Shown here: piece after piece, positions 7,806 through 16,686 of the stretch
Numbering within the stretch: the first letter of the stretch is position 1
Layout of the letters: every line of letters begins with the position of its first letter
Assembly (NCBI GenBank): GCA_938015425.1
Contig: CALLPQ010000154.1
Location: forward strand, 1-39,353
Source of the DNA: an uncultured Parvularculaceae bacterium
Lineage (GTDB): Bacteria; Pseudomonadota; Alphaproteobacteria; Caulobacterales; Parvularculaceae
Reading direction: 5' to 3'
Length of the DNA: 39,353 nucleotides
Notes under the pieces: generated by a model
What the model was told of the DNA's origin: nothing
Database searches by the model: none
Seen by the model: the letters and a program-made list of their open reading frames with translations, nothing else
Position numbers and translations under genes: made by a program

Positions 7806-8861
7806 ATGGTGCAAGATAATCAGGCGGGCGACCCAAAAGACAATCAGACAGGCAGTCATTTGGGCGGTCAGGCAGGCGGCGTCGTAAAAGGATTATTGAT
7901 TTTTTTCTTTGGGGTGATTGTGCTTTCTGTGGTTGCCGTCGGGGCGGGTGCTTATCTCGCGCAAAAAGAAATTAAGCGGGCAGGGCCTTTAACCGAGCAA
8001 ACCATTGTCCAGTTTAAAAATGGTTCTTCGGTGAATGCGATTGGTGAAACCTTAGCGGAAAATAATATTATTCGTAATGCGGACTTGTTTAAAGTCGCGG
8101 TGCGTTTGCGTAAGGCCCAAGGGGCATTAAAAGCGGGGGAATATCAATTTTCTCCGGGGCTTAGTGTGGAAGAGGTGATCGATGTATTGATGGAAGGAAA
8201 TTCCATTTTGCATTTTGTTACGATCCCCGAAGGGCGCACAACGGCGCAAATCCTGAAAATCTTGCAAGAAGATCCGGTTTTAACGGGTGATATAACCATC
8301 ACGCCGCGCGAAGGCGCGTTGTTGCCAGAAACATATGGGTTTTCTCGTGGTGATAGTCGAGATATGATCATTACGCGGATGATGAAAGATCAACAAAAAG
8401 TCATTGAGGAATTGTGGGAGACCCGAAAAAGCGGTTTGCCACTCTCAAACCCGCGTGATGCGATCATTCTTGCCTCGATTGTCGAAAAAGAAACCGGAGT
8501 CGCGGGAGAGCGTGATCGCATTGCGGCGGTGTTTATCAACCGTCTTAACCGTAAAATGCGCCTTGAGTCAGACCCCACCATTATCTATGGCCTAACCCAG
8601 GGGGAGCCATTGGGGCGTGGTTTGCGGGTGAGTGAAATTCGCGGAGAAACACCCTACAATACTTATGTTATCAACGGATTGCCGCCAACGCCAATTTGTA
8701 ACCCCGGCAAAGCCTCGATCGAGGCGGTTTTAAACCCGTCCGATAGCGAGGAAATCTTTTTTGTGGCTGATGGCACTGGCGGTCATGCTTTTGCTAAAAC
8801 CTTGAGGGAGCATAATGCAAATGTGCGCAAATGGCGCCGCATTGAGGGGGGAAGACGATAG
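7806..8861 (+). CDS. mltG: endolytic murein transglycosylase
   Basis: Inner-membrane lytic transglycosylase (YceG family) that cleaves nascent glycan strands and sets their length. A Gln/Gly-rich cytoplasmic tail is followed by one membrane helix (LLIFFFGVIVLSVVAVGAG). Then come a LysM-like small subdomain (VNAIGETLAENNII) and the catalytic domain. The active-site region ILASIVEKETG with DRIAAVFINRL is exactly as in the family, and LPETYGFSRG is also diagnostic. The track start at 7779 is a TTG. The in-frame ATGs at 7803 and 7806 follow GAGGG, and 7806 has the better spacing, giving 351 aa. The stop is only 4 bases before the yicC start, so the two are translationally coupled. Confidence 0.94.
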   Translation: MVQDNQAGDPKDNQTGSHLGGQAGGVVKGLLIFFFGVIVLSVVAVGAGAYLAQKEIKRAGPLTEQTIVQFKNGSSVNAIGETLAENNIIRNADLFKVAVRLRKAQGALKAGEYQFSPGLSVEEVIDVLMEGNSILHFVTIPEGRTTAQILKILQEDPVLTGDITITPREGALLPETYGFSRGDSRDMIITRMMKDQQKVIEELWETRKSGLPLSNPRDAIILASIVEKETGVAGERDRIAAVFINRLNRKMRLESDPTIIYGLTQGEPLGRGLRVSEIRGETPYNTYVINGLPPTPICNPGKASIEAVLNPSDSEEIFFVADGTGGHAFAKTLREHNANVRKWRRIEGGRR

Positions 8862-8865
8862 CCTT

Positions 8866-9792
8866 ATGGATAAGCCTTTAAACTCATCTTCCTTCAAGCT
8901 ATCTTCTAACTTGTCATCCATGACCGGGTTTTCGCGCCTTGAGGGCCAGTTGGGTGAATGTCAATGGACGTGGGAAATGCGCAGTGTCAATGGCCGCGGG
9001 CTGGATATCCGGTTCCGGTTGCCCTATGGGTTTGAAGAATTAGAATTACGATTACGCAAAATTTTGCCTACTTACATTAAGCGGGGTACGGTGAATATCT
9101 CTCTTGATTTACGCGAGGCTGAAAATACGTCGCGTTTGTTTCTCAATCGTCGTACCTTTGATGATGTGATTTCAATGATTGAGGAAATGAAAAAATCCGA
9201 TGTGGATTTTGCAGCGCCCCGCCCTGAGGGTATATTATCTATTCGCGGGGTTGTGGAAACACAAAATCAATTGATCGATAAAGACGAGCGCCAACATTTA
9301 TATGCAAAACTTGAAGAAAGCTTTCTAGACTGTGTTAAAGCGTTGGATGAAGCGCGGCGAACCGAGGGCAGGGCGTTACAGTCGGTGATCGTAAAACAGA
9401 TTGAAGATATTGCCGCCCTGCTTAAGCAAGCCGAGACCCAGAGTGCAGCCATGCCCGAGGTGATGAAAACGAGGCTTAAAAAACAGATAAGCGAAGTGGC
9501 CAACGAGGCAGGTATTAGCGAAGAACGCCTTGCCCAAGAGGTTGCCATGATGGTGGTCAAGGCAGACATCCGTGAGGAAACAGATCGGTTGAATGCCCAT
9601 CTTGAGGCTGCCTACGCATTGTTGCAGAACGCGGAACCAGTAGGGCGTAAATTTGATTTTCTGGTGCAAGAGTTTAATCGGGAAATTAATACTTTATGTT
9701 CGAAGGCACCGGATATACAAAGTAAACAAACAGGATTGGCCATGAAAACAATTATTGATCAGCTTAGAGAGCAAATCCAAAACGTGGTTTAA
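8866..9792 (+). CDS. yicC: YicC family endoribonuclease
   Basis: Member of the YicC/YloC family, reported to be endoribonucleases linked to small-RNA turnover. The conserved N-terminal block MTGFSRLEG, WEMRSVNGRGLDIRFRLP and the DUF1732 C-terminus FLVQEFNREINTLCSKA with GLAMKTIIDQLREQIQNV are unmistakable. The track start at 8815 overlaps mltG out of frame. The ATG at 8866 follows GAGGGGGGAAG and gives 308 aa, about 18 residues longer than a start at the MTGF methionine (8920). Both starts are possible, but the ribosome binding site favours 8866. It lies between mltG and gmk, as in many alphaproteobacteria. Confidence 0.93.
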   Translation: MDKPLNSSSFKLSSNLSSMTGFSRLEGQLGECQWTWEMRSVNGRGLDIRFRLPYGFEELELRLRKILPTYIKRGTVNISLDLREAENTSRLFLNRRTFDDVISMIEEMKKSDVDFAAPRPEGILSIRGVVETQNQLIDKDERQHLYAKLEESFLDCVKALDEARRTEGRALQSVIVKQIEDIAALLKQAETQSAAMPEVMKTRLKKQISEVANEAGISEERLAQEVAMMVVKADIREETDRLNAHLEAAYALLQNAEPVGRKFDFLVQEFNREINTLCSKAPDIQSKQTGLAMKTIIDQLREQIQNVV

Positions 9793-9863
9793 CCTAAAAC
9801 GCGGTTGAAATCGAAACAAAGATACATACGAAATAAAGTACTAACGAAATAAAGGCATTTAAT

Positions 9864-10505
9864 ATGTTAGGCGGTGACCTGAAAGTTGCAAGACGGGGGT
9901 TGATGTTCATTCTTTCCAGCCCTTCGGGGGCGGGCAAAACAACCCTTGCTGATAGAATTTTGCAAAATGATAGTGAAATTACATTATCAGTCTCGGCCAC
10001 TACGCGCCGCCGCCGCCCGGGAGAAGCCCACGGTAAGGATTATTATTTTGTATCCGAAGAAGAATTCGCCCGTATGCGTGATGGCGGCGAGTTTTTGGAA
10101 TGGGCTAATGTGTTCGGTAATCATTATGGCACGCCGCGCTCTCTCGTGGAAGATACATTGCGGTCCGGCAAGGATGTTTTGTTTGATATTGATTGGCAAG
10201 GCGCACAGCAATTAGATGAAGTTGCGGGGGAGGATGTTGTAAAAGTCTTCGTTTTGCCCCCCTCCCGCATTGAATTGGAGCGCCGATTGCGCGCACGGGC
10301 CCAAGACCCCGAAGAGGTCGTGCGCACACGGATGGAAAAAGCCGATTCGGAAATGTCCCATTGGGCGGAATATGACTATGTTATTGTCAATTATGATATA
10401 GACGAGTCAGAGGCTTTATTAAGGGCCATTTTGTTGGGGGAACGCTTGAAACGCAAACGCCAGATCGGTCTTGCTAAAATCGTTAGGGATATGATTGGCG
10501 ATTAA
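9864..10505 (+). CDS. gmk: guanylate kinase
   Basis: Phosphorylates GMP to GDP with ATP, supplying GTP and recycling cGMP-derived GMP. The P-loop reads SSPSGAGKTTL near residues 17-27. The GMP-binding region contains SATTRRRRPGEAHGKDYYFVS and the FLEWANVFGNHYGTP segment. DVLFDIDWQGAQQL and RMEKADSEMSHWAEYDYVIVN complete the family pattern. The 213-aa length is typical. The ATG at 9864 follows AAAGG; a start at the inner MFILSSPSG methionine would give the shorter classical N-terminus. It sits 70 bp after yicC, probably in one operon with mltG and yicC. Confidence 0.96.
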   Translation: MLGGDLKVARRGLMFILSSPSGAGKTTLADRILQNDSEITLSVSATTRRRRPGEAHGKDYYFVSEEEFARMRDGGEFLEWANVFGNHYGTPRSLVEDTLRSGKDVLFDIDWQGAQQLDEVAGEDVVKVFVLPPSRIELERRLRARAQDPEEVVRTRMEKADSEMSHWAEYDYVIVNYDIDESEALLRAILLGERLKRKRQIGLAKIVRDMIGD

Positions 10506-10648
10506 AGTAAGCCTATAAACCAGGCATAATGAAAAGTAAGGATAATTGCCTGATTCTTGAGGTAGAGGAGTTGACATTTAGGCGTGGTTTGGCACACCCA
10601 TGGCTTGAATGATCCCGTTAATTGACCCTCAAATTATTAGGTAGCCTT

Positions 10649-11953
10649 ATGATCGAACGATATGCCCGCCCTGAAATGACTGAAATCTGGTCAGCTCAAT
10701 CCAAGTTTCGGATCTGGTTCGAGATTGAAGCCCATGCCGCCGATAAAATGGCCGAGCTTGGCACAATCCCCAAAGAGGCTGCTAAAGTGATTTGGGACAA
10801 AGCAGGGTCGGTCCAGTTTGATGTTGCGCGCATTGACGAGATCGAAGCAGAGGTCAAGCATGATGTTATTGCATTTTTGACTCATCTCGCTGAAATTGTT
10901 GGCCCGCAAGCACGTTTTGTGCATCAGGGTATGACCTCATCAGATGTTTTGGACACATGTTTAAGTGTGCAATTGACCAAGGCCAGTGATATTTTATTGG
11001 GCGGCGTGGACCGGATTTTGGCGGCATTAAAAACACGCGCAATTGAACATAAAGACAGTGTATGTGTAGGGCGCTCCCACGGGATTCATGCGGAGCCAGT
11101 GACATTTGGGTTAAAGCTGGCTGGATATTACACCGAATTTTCAAGGGCGCGAAAACGCTTGCTGGCCGCCCGTGAAGAGATTGCGGTTTGTGCAATTTCC
11201 GGCGCTGTTGGTACATTTGCCAATATTGATCCGGCGGTTGAAGCCCATGTGGCTGAAAAGCTGGGTTTGGCGGTTGAGCCGGTTTCAACCCAGGTGATCC
11301 CCCGCGATCGTCATGCCGCATTTTTTGCAGCCCTTGGGGTTATCGCTTCATCGATTGAGCGATTGGCAACAGAGATCAGACATTTACAGCGTACGGAAGT
11401 TCTAGAGGCCGAAGAATATTTTTCTAAAGGTCAAAAGGGGTCTTCCGCTATGCCCCATAAGCGCAACCCGATTTTAACGGAAAACCTGACGGGCCTTGCC
11501 CGTCTTGTGCGGATGGCGGTTATTCCGGCGATGGAAAATGTTGCCCTTTGGCATGAGCGTGATATTTCCCATTCTTCGGTCGAACGCGGCATTGGGCCAG
11601 ACACAACCATCCATCTTGATTTTGCTTTGCACCGTTTGGCGGGGGTGATCGAAAAATTAGTGGTGTATCCAGAACGAATGCAGGAAAATCTTGATAAGCT
11701 TGGCGGGTTAGTGCACTCACAACGTGTATTGTTAGCGCTGACCCAAGCGGGGGAGTCGCGGGAAGATTCATATAGATTAGTGCAACGAAACGCGATGCCC
11801 GCATGGCGCGGCGAAGGCGCTTTCCTTGATAATTTGAAAGCAGATAAAGACGTGACGGCGAGATTGTCGCCGTCAGATCTGGATGCATTATTTGATTTGC
11901 GCTATCACACCAAGAATGTGGACGCTATTTTTAAGCGCGTCTTTGTTGAATAA
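10649..11953 (+). CDS. purB: adenylosuccinate lyase
   Basis: Catalyses two beta-eliminations in purine synthesis: SAICAR to AICAR, and adenylosuccinate to AMP. The fumarase/aspartase superfamily signature reads KGSSAMPHKRNPI. FVHQGMTSSDVLDTC and GRSHGIHAEPVTFGLK contain the conserved Ser/His pairs. The size (434 aa) and N-terminus MIERYARPEM correspond to the shorter Bacillus-type PurB rather than the 456-aa E. coli type. The track start at 10622 is a TTG; the ATG at 10649 matches the family N-terminus and follows TAGGTAG. Its end overlaps the end of the opposing DoxX-like gene by 23 bp. Confidence 0.97.
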   Translation: MIERYARPEMTEIWSAQSKFRIWFEIEAHAADKMAELGTIPKEAAKVIWDKAGSVQFDVARIDEIEAEVKHDVIAFLTHLAEIVGPQARFVHQGMTSSDVLDTCLSVQLTKASDILLGGVDRILAALKTRAIEHKDSVCVGRSHGIHAEPVTFGLKLAGYYTEFSRARKRLLAAREEIAVCAISGAVGTFANIDPAVEAHVAEKLGLAVEPVSTQVIPRDRHAAFFAALGVIASSIERLATEIRHLQRTEVLEAEEYFSKGQKGSSAMPHKRNPILTENLTGLARLVRMAVIPAMENVALWHERDISHSSVERGIGPDTTIHLDFALHRLAGVIEKLVVYPERMQENLDKLGGLVHSQRVLLALTQAGESREDSYRLVQRNAMPAWRGEGAFLDNLKADKDVTARLSPSDLDALFDLRYHTKNVDAIFKRVFVE

Positions 11954-12398
11954 CAAGGTTAATGATAGACACGACCAACATTCCAACAGCAATAAAAAAT
12001 AAGGCAGAACCTGTTTCCGCTGTGAAGTCGGTTCTGACAAACCCTTCGCCCGCTGCTAAAGCGGCTTCTGGTTTCGGGGTGGCAAAATCTGCGGGCGTCA
12101 CGGTACCCAAATAGGGTGAGAGGTGAATAATTACAGCGCCCAAAAAGGGACTAATCGCTAGGAGTGAACCAAGACGACGGGTGGGGGGAAGGAGCACCAA
12201 CGCACCAGTGATGATTTCAACACCGCCAATAATATAATTACCAAGGGGATAAGCCAGTTCAGCAAACGGTAGCCCCGCCGTTAAGCCTTTATATTCAATA
12301 TAAGGAAGAATAAAAGCGGCCCCGGAAAATTTCAGATAACCAAAAAATAATAAAAATCCGCCAACGATGATGGCAAATACCCATTTTATAATATTCAT
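11931..12398 (-). CDS. DoxX-like integral membrane protein
   Basis: A 155-aa protein with about four hydrophobic helices: residues 5-25, a GNYIIGGVEIITGALVLLP helix near 53-72, LGSLLAISPFLGAVIIHL near 77-94, and a C-terminal ALFFIAVGMLVVSIINLVI helix. The LLFFGYLKF start and GxxEIxxGxxLLxP pattern resemble DoxX/DoxD-like membrane proteins. No reaction is known for this branch. Its 3' end overlaps purB tail to tail. A 313-bp gap separates it from korB on the same strand, so it is probably a separate transcription unit. The ATG at 12398 has AAAGAGGAT directly upstream. Confidence 0.75.
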   Translation of the reverse strand: MNIIKWVFAIIVGGFLLFFGYLKFSGAAFILPYIEYKGLTAGLPFAELAYPLGNYIIGGVEIITGALVLLPPTRRLGSLLAISPFLGAVIIHLSPYLGTVTPADFATPKPEAALAAGEGFVRTDFTAETGSALFFIAVGMLVVSIINLVIQQRRA

Positions 12399-12711
12399 AA
12401 TATCCTCTTTACTAAATTGGCTTATATATTTGTTTTTATTTTTTAAATTGGTTTTATAAGCTAATCAGATCGTAAGTTTCGGACCAAAAATTTAAAAGGT
12501 TGAACGTTTTAGGGTTTTAAAGTCTTGGGGTTTGAAAATTTAAATCGTTTTTGCACATTTAAAGCATAAATTATGACACAAAATAATATGCAGATACAGT
12601 GCTCTGATTATTAACCGAGATCAACTAAAATCACGAAAATGTGTGTGCGCTGCATTTTTCGGCTCACCTCTATTTTTATCTTATGCTGGTTATTGTGCTT
12701 GGGGGGCCTGA
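12399..12711. other. AT-rich gap upstream of the DoxX-like gene
   Basis: About 313 bp, with very AT-rich DNA between 12415 and 12600. It should contain the promoter of the minus-strand DoxX-like gene and the end of the kor transcript. I see no strong terminator hairpin. The track ORF at 12641-12832 overlaps korB on the opposite strand and looks spurious. Confidence 0.5.
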
Positions 12712-13713
12712 TTATTTTTGCCAGATAGACCCTTGGCGGAGTAGGTCCGCAACTTTGCCGGTCCGCTTGCCATTGGTTGGATGGTTATTCCAGAAATTTT
12801 GGTCAAACGAAGCTTCGGCAGGGTCTTCATAGAGAACACCTAATGCGATCGGGTAATCCGACTCTGGCATATCAATCAACATTTGGGCGATGGCTTTATT
12901 TCTTGAGTCATGCACGAGAATGTCATCAAGGCTGATCCCGTTTTCACCAAGGGTTGCAACTTCTAGTTGCATCGTTTTGGCATTAAAAATAATACCTTTT
13001 GTTTCTTTAGCAAAAAGAAGCGGCTTACCGTGTTGAACATGAAGCTGATTATCCGTGGCCGCTGCTTTTTCGGTAAAGCCTTTGAAAACGTCTGCATTAT
13101 AAACAATGCAGTTTTGATAGATTTCCACAAAGGCAGTGCCATTATAGTGGTGAGCCGCTTTTAGGGTTTCACTAAGATGCTTGATATCTGTATCTATCCC
13201 GCGGGCAATAAACCGGGCGCCGGCCCCAAGGGCAAAAGCGCCGGCGGAAACAGACGTTTCAATAGACCCTTTTGGACTTGAGGGAGAACGGGTACCGGGG
13301 CGCGAAGTCGGAGAGTATTGACCCTTTGTCAGGCCATAAATCTCGTTATTAAATAATAGAACCTGCATATTGATGTTGCGGCGAAGTAGATGCAGTAAAT
13401 GATTCCCACCAATGGATAATCCGTCACCGTCGCCGGTCACCATCCACACATCAAGGTCAGGATTGGCGAGTTTCAACCCTGTGGCGAATGCGGGGGCGCG
13501 CCCGTGAATGGTGTGAAACCCATAAGTCGACATATAATAAGGAAAGCGCGAAGAGCAGCCGATGCCGGAAACAAAAACAGTTTCGTCAGGTTTGGCTTCA
13601 ATATCCGCCATGGTTTTCTGGACGCATTTTAAAATTGCATAATCACCGCAGCCAGGACACCAGCGGACTTCTTGATCGGTTGCAAAATCTTTAGCGGTTA
13701 ACGGTGCGTTCAT
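12712..13713 (-). CDS. korB: 2-oxoacid:ferredoxin oxidoreductase, beta subunit
   Basis: TPP- and Fe-S-binding subunit of a 2-oxoacid:ferredoxin oxidoreductase, most likely acting on 2-oxoglutarate (2-oxoglutarate to succinyl-CoA with ferredoxin reduction). Cluster cysteines are visible in RWCPGCGDY and GIGCSSRFP, with a third in YQNCIVYN. The TPP motif reads GDGDGLSIGGNHLLHLLRRN followed by LFNNEIYGLTKGQ. The length of 333 aa fits KorB. The partner korA lies upstream in the same operon, separated by a small exported-protein gene. The ATG at 13713 is 8 bp after that gene's stop, and the ribosome binding site TAGGAACC overlaps the stop codon, so translation is probably coupled. The true substrate (2-oxoglutarate or another 2-oxoacid) is inferred from family resemblance. 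Confidence 0.93.
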   Translation of the reverse strand: MNAPLTAKDFATDQEVRWCPGCGDYAILKCVQKTMADIEAKPDETVFVSGIGCSSRFPYYMSTYGFHTIHGRAPAFATGLKLANPDLDVWMVTGDGDGLSIGGNHLLHLLRRNINMQVLLFNNEIYGLTKGQYSPTSRPGTRSPSSPKGSIETSVSAGAFALGAGARFIARGIDTDIKHLSETLKAAHHYNGTAFVEIYQNCIVYNADVFKGFTEKAAATDNQLHVQHGKPLLFAKETKGIIFNAKTMQLEVATLGENGISLDDILVHDSRNKAIAQMLIDMPESDYPIALGVLYEDPAEASFDQNFWNNHPTNGKRTGKVADLLRQGSIWQK

Positions 13714-13721
13714 GATGGTTC

Positions 13722-14258
13722 CTAAATAGTCGCTTTGCCAAATATGGCTTTATTCAATTGACGGAATTGTATTGCTGAAATGGGTTGCACGATAAACCCT
13801 TCAAGGCTTTTTGGTTGTGCGAATAGACGGTTCTTTGTGTACACAATACGGCATGCCACATCTCTGTTTTCCAGAACCGTAACTCTTACGGCGTCTGTGG
13901 ACCAAGCATCGCGGGGCGTTGACCAATCATCGTTTAATGCACGAAGTGCTGTGTAAAGATCATCTCTTGAGGTGATGTTTGTAAGTTTTATGGCTTCGGG
14001 GTCGCTCGATGATTGCTCATCTGCTAAATCAGGTCGCACGGGGGCCGTAATTTTTTTTGGTTTTTTATGGTCTACTTTGAAGCTAACTGTGCCCGTAAGG
14101 TCCACATCGAAACAGATTGTGCTCCGGTCTGCATCTGTTGGTTGGCTGGTTTGCGCACCAACCATTTGTGGGGGAATAGAGGTAACGGTAAACGCGCAAA
14201 TTGCGAGCAATGTTTTAGTGGAATATGATTTAGTAGGATATGATTTTGTAATATGCAT
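13722..14258 (-). CDS. exported protein of unknown function inside the kor operon
   Basis: I do not recognise this 178-aa protein. A basic, Ser/Thr-rich N-terminus with a tandem repeat (SYPTKSYSTK) precedes a hydrophobic stretch, LLAICAFTVTSIPP, and a possible signal peptidase site around VGAQT. The mature part has two cysteines (TICFDV and VACRIV) that could form a disulfide, and a region rich in acidic and Trp residues (NDDWSTPRDAWST). Its ATG lies one base after the korA stop (TAATATG), and its own stop overlaps the korB ribosome binding site, so it is embedded in the operon by design or by a neat insertion. A periplasmic protein between two cytoplasmic oxidoreductase subunits is unexpected. 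Confidence 0.7.
   Translation of the reverse strand: MHITKSYPTKSYSTKTLLAICAFTVTSIPPQMVGAQTSQPTDADRSTICFDVDLTGTVSFKVDHKKPKKITAPVRPDLADEQSSSDPEAIKLTNITSRDDLYTALRALNDDWSTPRDAWSTDAVRVTVLENRDVACRIVYTKNRLFAQPKSLEGFIVQPISAIQFRQLNKAIFGKATI
14217..14246. repeat. 15-bp tandem duplication in the leader of the kor-operon exported protein
   Basis: AGTGGAATATGATTT is followed directly by AGTAGGATATGATTT (13 of 15 identical). It is in frame and yields the SYPTKSYSTK repeat in the N-region of the signal peptide. Confidence 0.85.
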
Positions 14259-14259
14259 A

Positions 14260-16143
14260 TTATTCAGCCGCTTGAATAGCGCCGGGAATATTGGCGCGGA
14301 TTTGCTCTAATATTTCGGAAATTTTAAAGGGTTGTCCTGAAACTTTTGTCAGCGGTATTACATCGACCTCTAACTTGTCCCTTAATAAGGTGGCGCATTG
14401 TCCCATATTCATTTCCGGTAATAAAATGCGGTCATATCCGGCTAATAGTTTGCCCAGATTTTTAGGTAAGGGGTTCATATAGCGTAGGTGGATTTGCGCA
14501 ACGTTTAAACCTTCTTCCCGGGCCTGATTAACAGCGCGCCAAATTGCGCCGTGGGTTGATCCCCAGCCAACCACCACGAGGGGGCCGTTTTCGTCTCCCT
14601 GTTCGACAGTTTGATCAGGAATAAAATCAGCAATCGTATCAATTTTTGCAAATCTCATATCGCTCATGGCTTGGTGGTTATCCGCATCGTAGGAAATGTC
14701 TCCTGTGCGAATATCTTTTTCAATGCCGCCAACACGGTGGGCGAAACCCGCTTCACCGGGGGCGATCCATGGCCGGCCAAAGCTTTTTTCGTCGCGCTTC
14801 CAGATGGCGCGCTTCACGGCATCACCGTCGTTTAAATCGATGCCATCAGGAACCGGATTTGTTGATAGGGGCTCTATCTTGCTCATATCCGGCAAGGCCC
14901 AAGGGCCCGATGCGTTGGCGATATAGCCGTCAGTCAACAAGAACACGGGCGTCATATGTCGCAGGGCAATACGCACGGCCTCGATAGCCGCATAAAAACA
15001 ATCACCGGGGTCACTAGCGGAAACAACAGGAACCGGAGCATCACCATTCCGTCCGTATACAGCTTGATATAAATCCGATTGTTCAGTTTTTGTTGGTAAC
15101 CCTGTAGAAGGGCCACCACGTTGTGAATTAACAATCACCAAAGGGAGCTCGGCTGATATAGCCAAGCCGATAGCCTCTGTTTTCAAGGCAATACCGGGAC
15201 CGGAGGAAGATGTAATCCCGATTGACCCGCCATAGGAAGCCCCGATAGCGGCACAAGCGGCGGCAATTTCGTCTTCCGCTTGAAAAGTGGCAACGCCTAA
15301 ATCACCCATTTTAGTGAGATGGTGCAAAAGCGGGGAGGCAGGGGTGATAGGGTATGACGCAAAAATGATTTCTTTGTCGGCCAATTCCCCTGCGGCAGCG
15401 AGTCCAAGGGAAAGTGCATAAGCGCCGGTAACCGAGCGATAATCACCCGATGCCATGGGTGCTTCCCCGATTTCGAATTGAGGAATTTCGGCAGAGATTT
15501 CCACCGTTTCGGCATAGGCGTGACCTGCATTCAGTGCCGCGATATTGCCGGCTAGGGCGTCAGGCTTATTGGCAAATTTAGTTTTAATCCATTCTTCAAT
15601 GGGGGCGCGTTCGCGGCCAAACATCCACAATACGGCACCAAGGCCCCAAAAGTTTTTACATTGCTCCGCCCCTTTTTTGCCAAGGCCGGTGTCTTTAACC
15701 GCTTCCATGGTTTGGGTCGAGATGGCGATTTCAACCACTTGAAACCCGTCAAGTTCACCTGTTTCACGGGGGTCGGTTTCAATATTGGCCTTGGTAAAAT
15801 TACGGGCGTTAAAAGCGTCCGTGTTCAAAATAATCAATGCGCCTTTGGGCAAAAGTGGCAAGTTCACTTTTAGGGCAGCCGGGTTAAAGGCGATTAAAAC
15901 ATCAGGCGCATCCCCCGAGGTGGCGATGCGTCTTGCGCCCAGATTAATCTGGAAGGCAGAAACCCCAAAGGTTGTGCCCACGGGGGCCCTGATCTCGGCC
16001 GGAAAATCAGGGAAGGTGGTGAAATCTGCACCGGACAGTGCCGTAGATTCGGCAAATTGTGAACCAAGGAGTTGCACTCCGTCGCCGGAGTCTCCGGCAA
16101 AGCGCACTACGATTGATTGTTGTTTGGGGATGATGGTTGTCAT
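14260..16143 (-). CDS. korA: 2-oxoacid:ferredoxin oxidoreductase, fused gamma-alpha subunit
   Basis: Large subunit (627 aa) that pairs with KorB in a CoA-dependent 2-oxoacid:ferredoxin oxidoreductase, which can supply low-potential electrons or run in the TCA cycle. Residues 1-190 form the gamma domain (IVVRFAGDSGDGVQLLG at the start). The alpha domain follows from about residue 230 with ALSLGLAAAGELADKEIIFASYPITPASPLLHHL, QAEDEIAAACAAIGASYGG and TSSSGPGIALKTEAIGLA, all typical of pyrimidine/TPP-domain interfaces in this family. The C-terminal domain starts near 520 with GPLVVVGWGSTHGAI. The fused gamma-alpha form with a separate KorB is the two-subunit type found in aerobic and microaerophilic bacteria. 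Start ATG at 16143, with GTAGAGAT upstream. Confidence 0.93.
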   Translation of the reverse strand: MTTIIPKQQSIVVRFAGDSGDGVQLLGSQFAESTALSGADFTTFPDFPAEIRAPVGTTFGVSAFQINLGARRIATSGDAPDVLIAFNPAALKVNLPLLPKGALIILNTDAFNARNFTKANIETDPRETGELDGFQVVEIAISTQTMEAVKDTGLGKKGAEQCKNFWGLGAVLWMFGRERAPIEEWIKTKFANKPDALAGNIAALNAGHAYAETVEISAEIPQFEIGEAPMASGDYRSVTGAYALSLGLAAAGELADKEIIFASYPITPASPLLHHLTKMGDLGVATFQAEDEIAAACAAIGASYGGSIGITSSSGPGIALKTEAIGLAISAELPLVIVNSQRGGPSTGLPTKTEQSDLYQAVYGRNGDAPVPVVSASDPGDCFYAAIEAVRIALRHMTPVFLLTDGYIANASGPWALPDMSKIEPLSTNPVPDGIDLNDGDAVKRAIWKRDEKSFGRPWIAPGEAGFAHRVGGIEKDIRTGDISYDADNHQAMSDMRFAKIDTIADFIPDQTVEQGDENGPLVVVGWGSTHGAIWRAVNQAREEGLNVAQIHLRYMNPLPKNLGKLLAGYDRILLPEMNMGQCATLLRDKLEVDVIPLTKVSGQPFKISEILEQIRANIPGAIQAAE

Positions 16144-16686
16144 AAATCTCTACATCAGAGTTATCAAAAGGGAGTTTGAATCGTTAAGGTCGGGTTTTTC
16201 GTTTTGCTAAACTGTTCTAAGCGTGAAAACGCTCAAATTAACATCTCGTATCTTCTGCGTATATAGGCCAAGTTTTTGAGAAGAGAAAGACTCGTTTGTC
16301 TACTAAATGCGTTTTGGTGGGTCCTTTCCCTTCTCTATAGTGTCGTACAGGCCGTTGCGATGCTAACCCGTGAGGGTGATATGAAAGAATTCCCCAAAAA
16401 TGATTGAAAATCATAGTTAATCCTGCGGAAATCAGGGGGCAGATGAGAGTTGGTGACTAAAGAAAAGATAAAGTGTGTTTGGTTCAATATCGTGTGATCA
16501 GGGCAAGAGAGGCCATTTATAGTTTAGTTTTTCTATCCATCACCGCCCAAAAGCCCGGTTCCTATTTGATTTTGCGGTGTAAGGCTTTGGAATTAAATTT
16601 TGTACGATTTATATTGTAAGGAAAGCGAAAACCGTACTATCCAGAAAGCTACTCAATTACAATCATTCTATAGCGGAGCCGGATTT
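16144..16686. other. 543-bp divergent region between korA and tal
   Basis: This should hold the korA promoter on the minus strand and the tal promoter on the plus strand. A small hairpin AGCGTGAAAACGCT lies near 16220-16233. The track extends tal upstream to 16600, but that extension has no family counterpart. I see no RNA gene, repeat or terminator here. Confidence 0.5.

Noticed and set aside
12641-12832. Plus-strand ORF overlapping the end of korB.
   Set aside because: It overlaps the conserved KorB C-terminus out of frame and shows no recognisable pattern.
12712-16143. KorAB as a pyruvate:ferredoxin oxidoreductase.
   Set aside because: The two-gene form with fused gamma-alpha subunit and the short KorB is nearer to 2-oxoglutarate or generic 2-oxoacid enzymes; no delta ferredoxin subunit is present.
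16600-16686. N-terminal extension of the transaldolase.
   Set aside because: The family starts at MKFFIDTAN and a ribosome binding site precedes that ATG.
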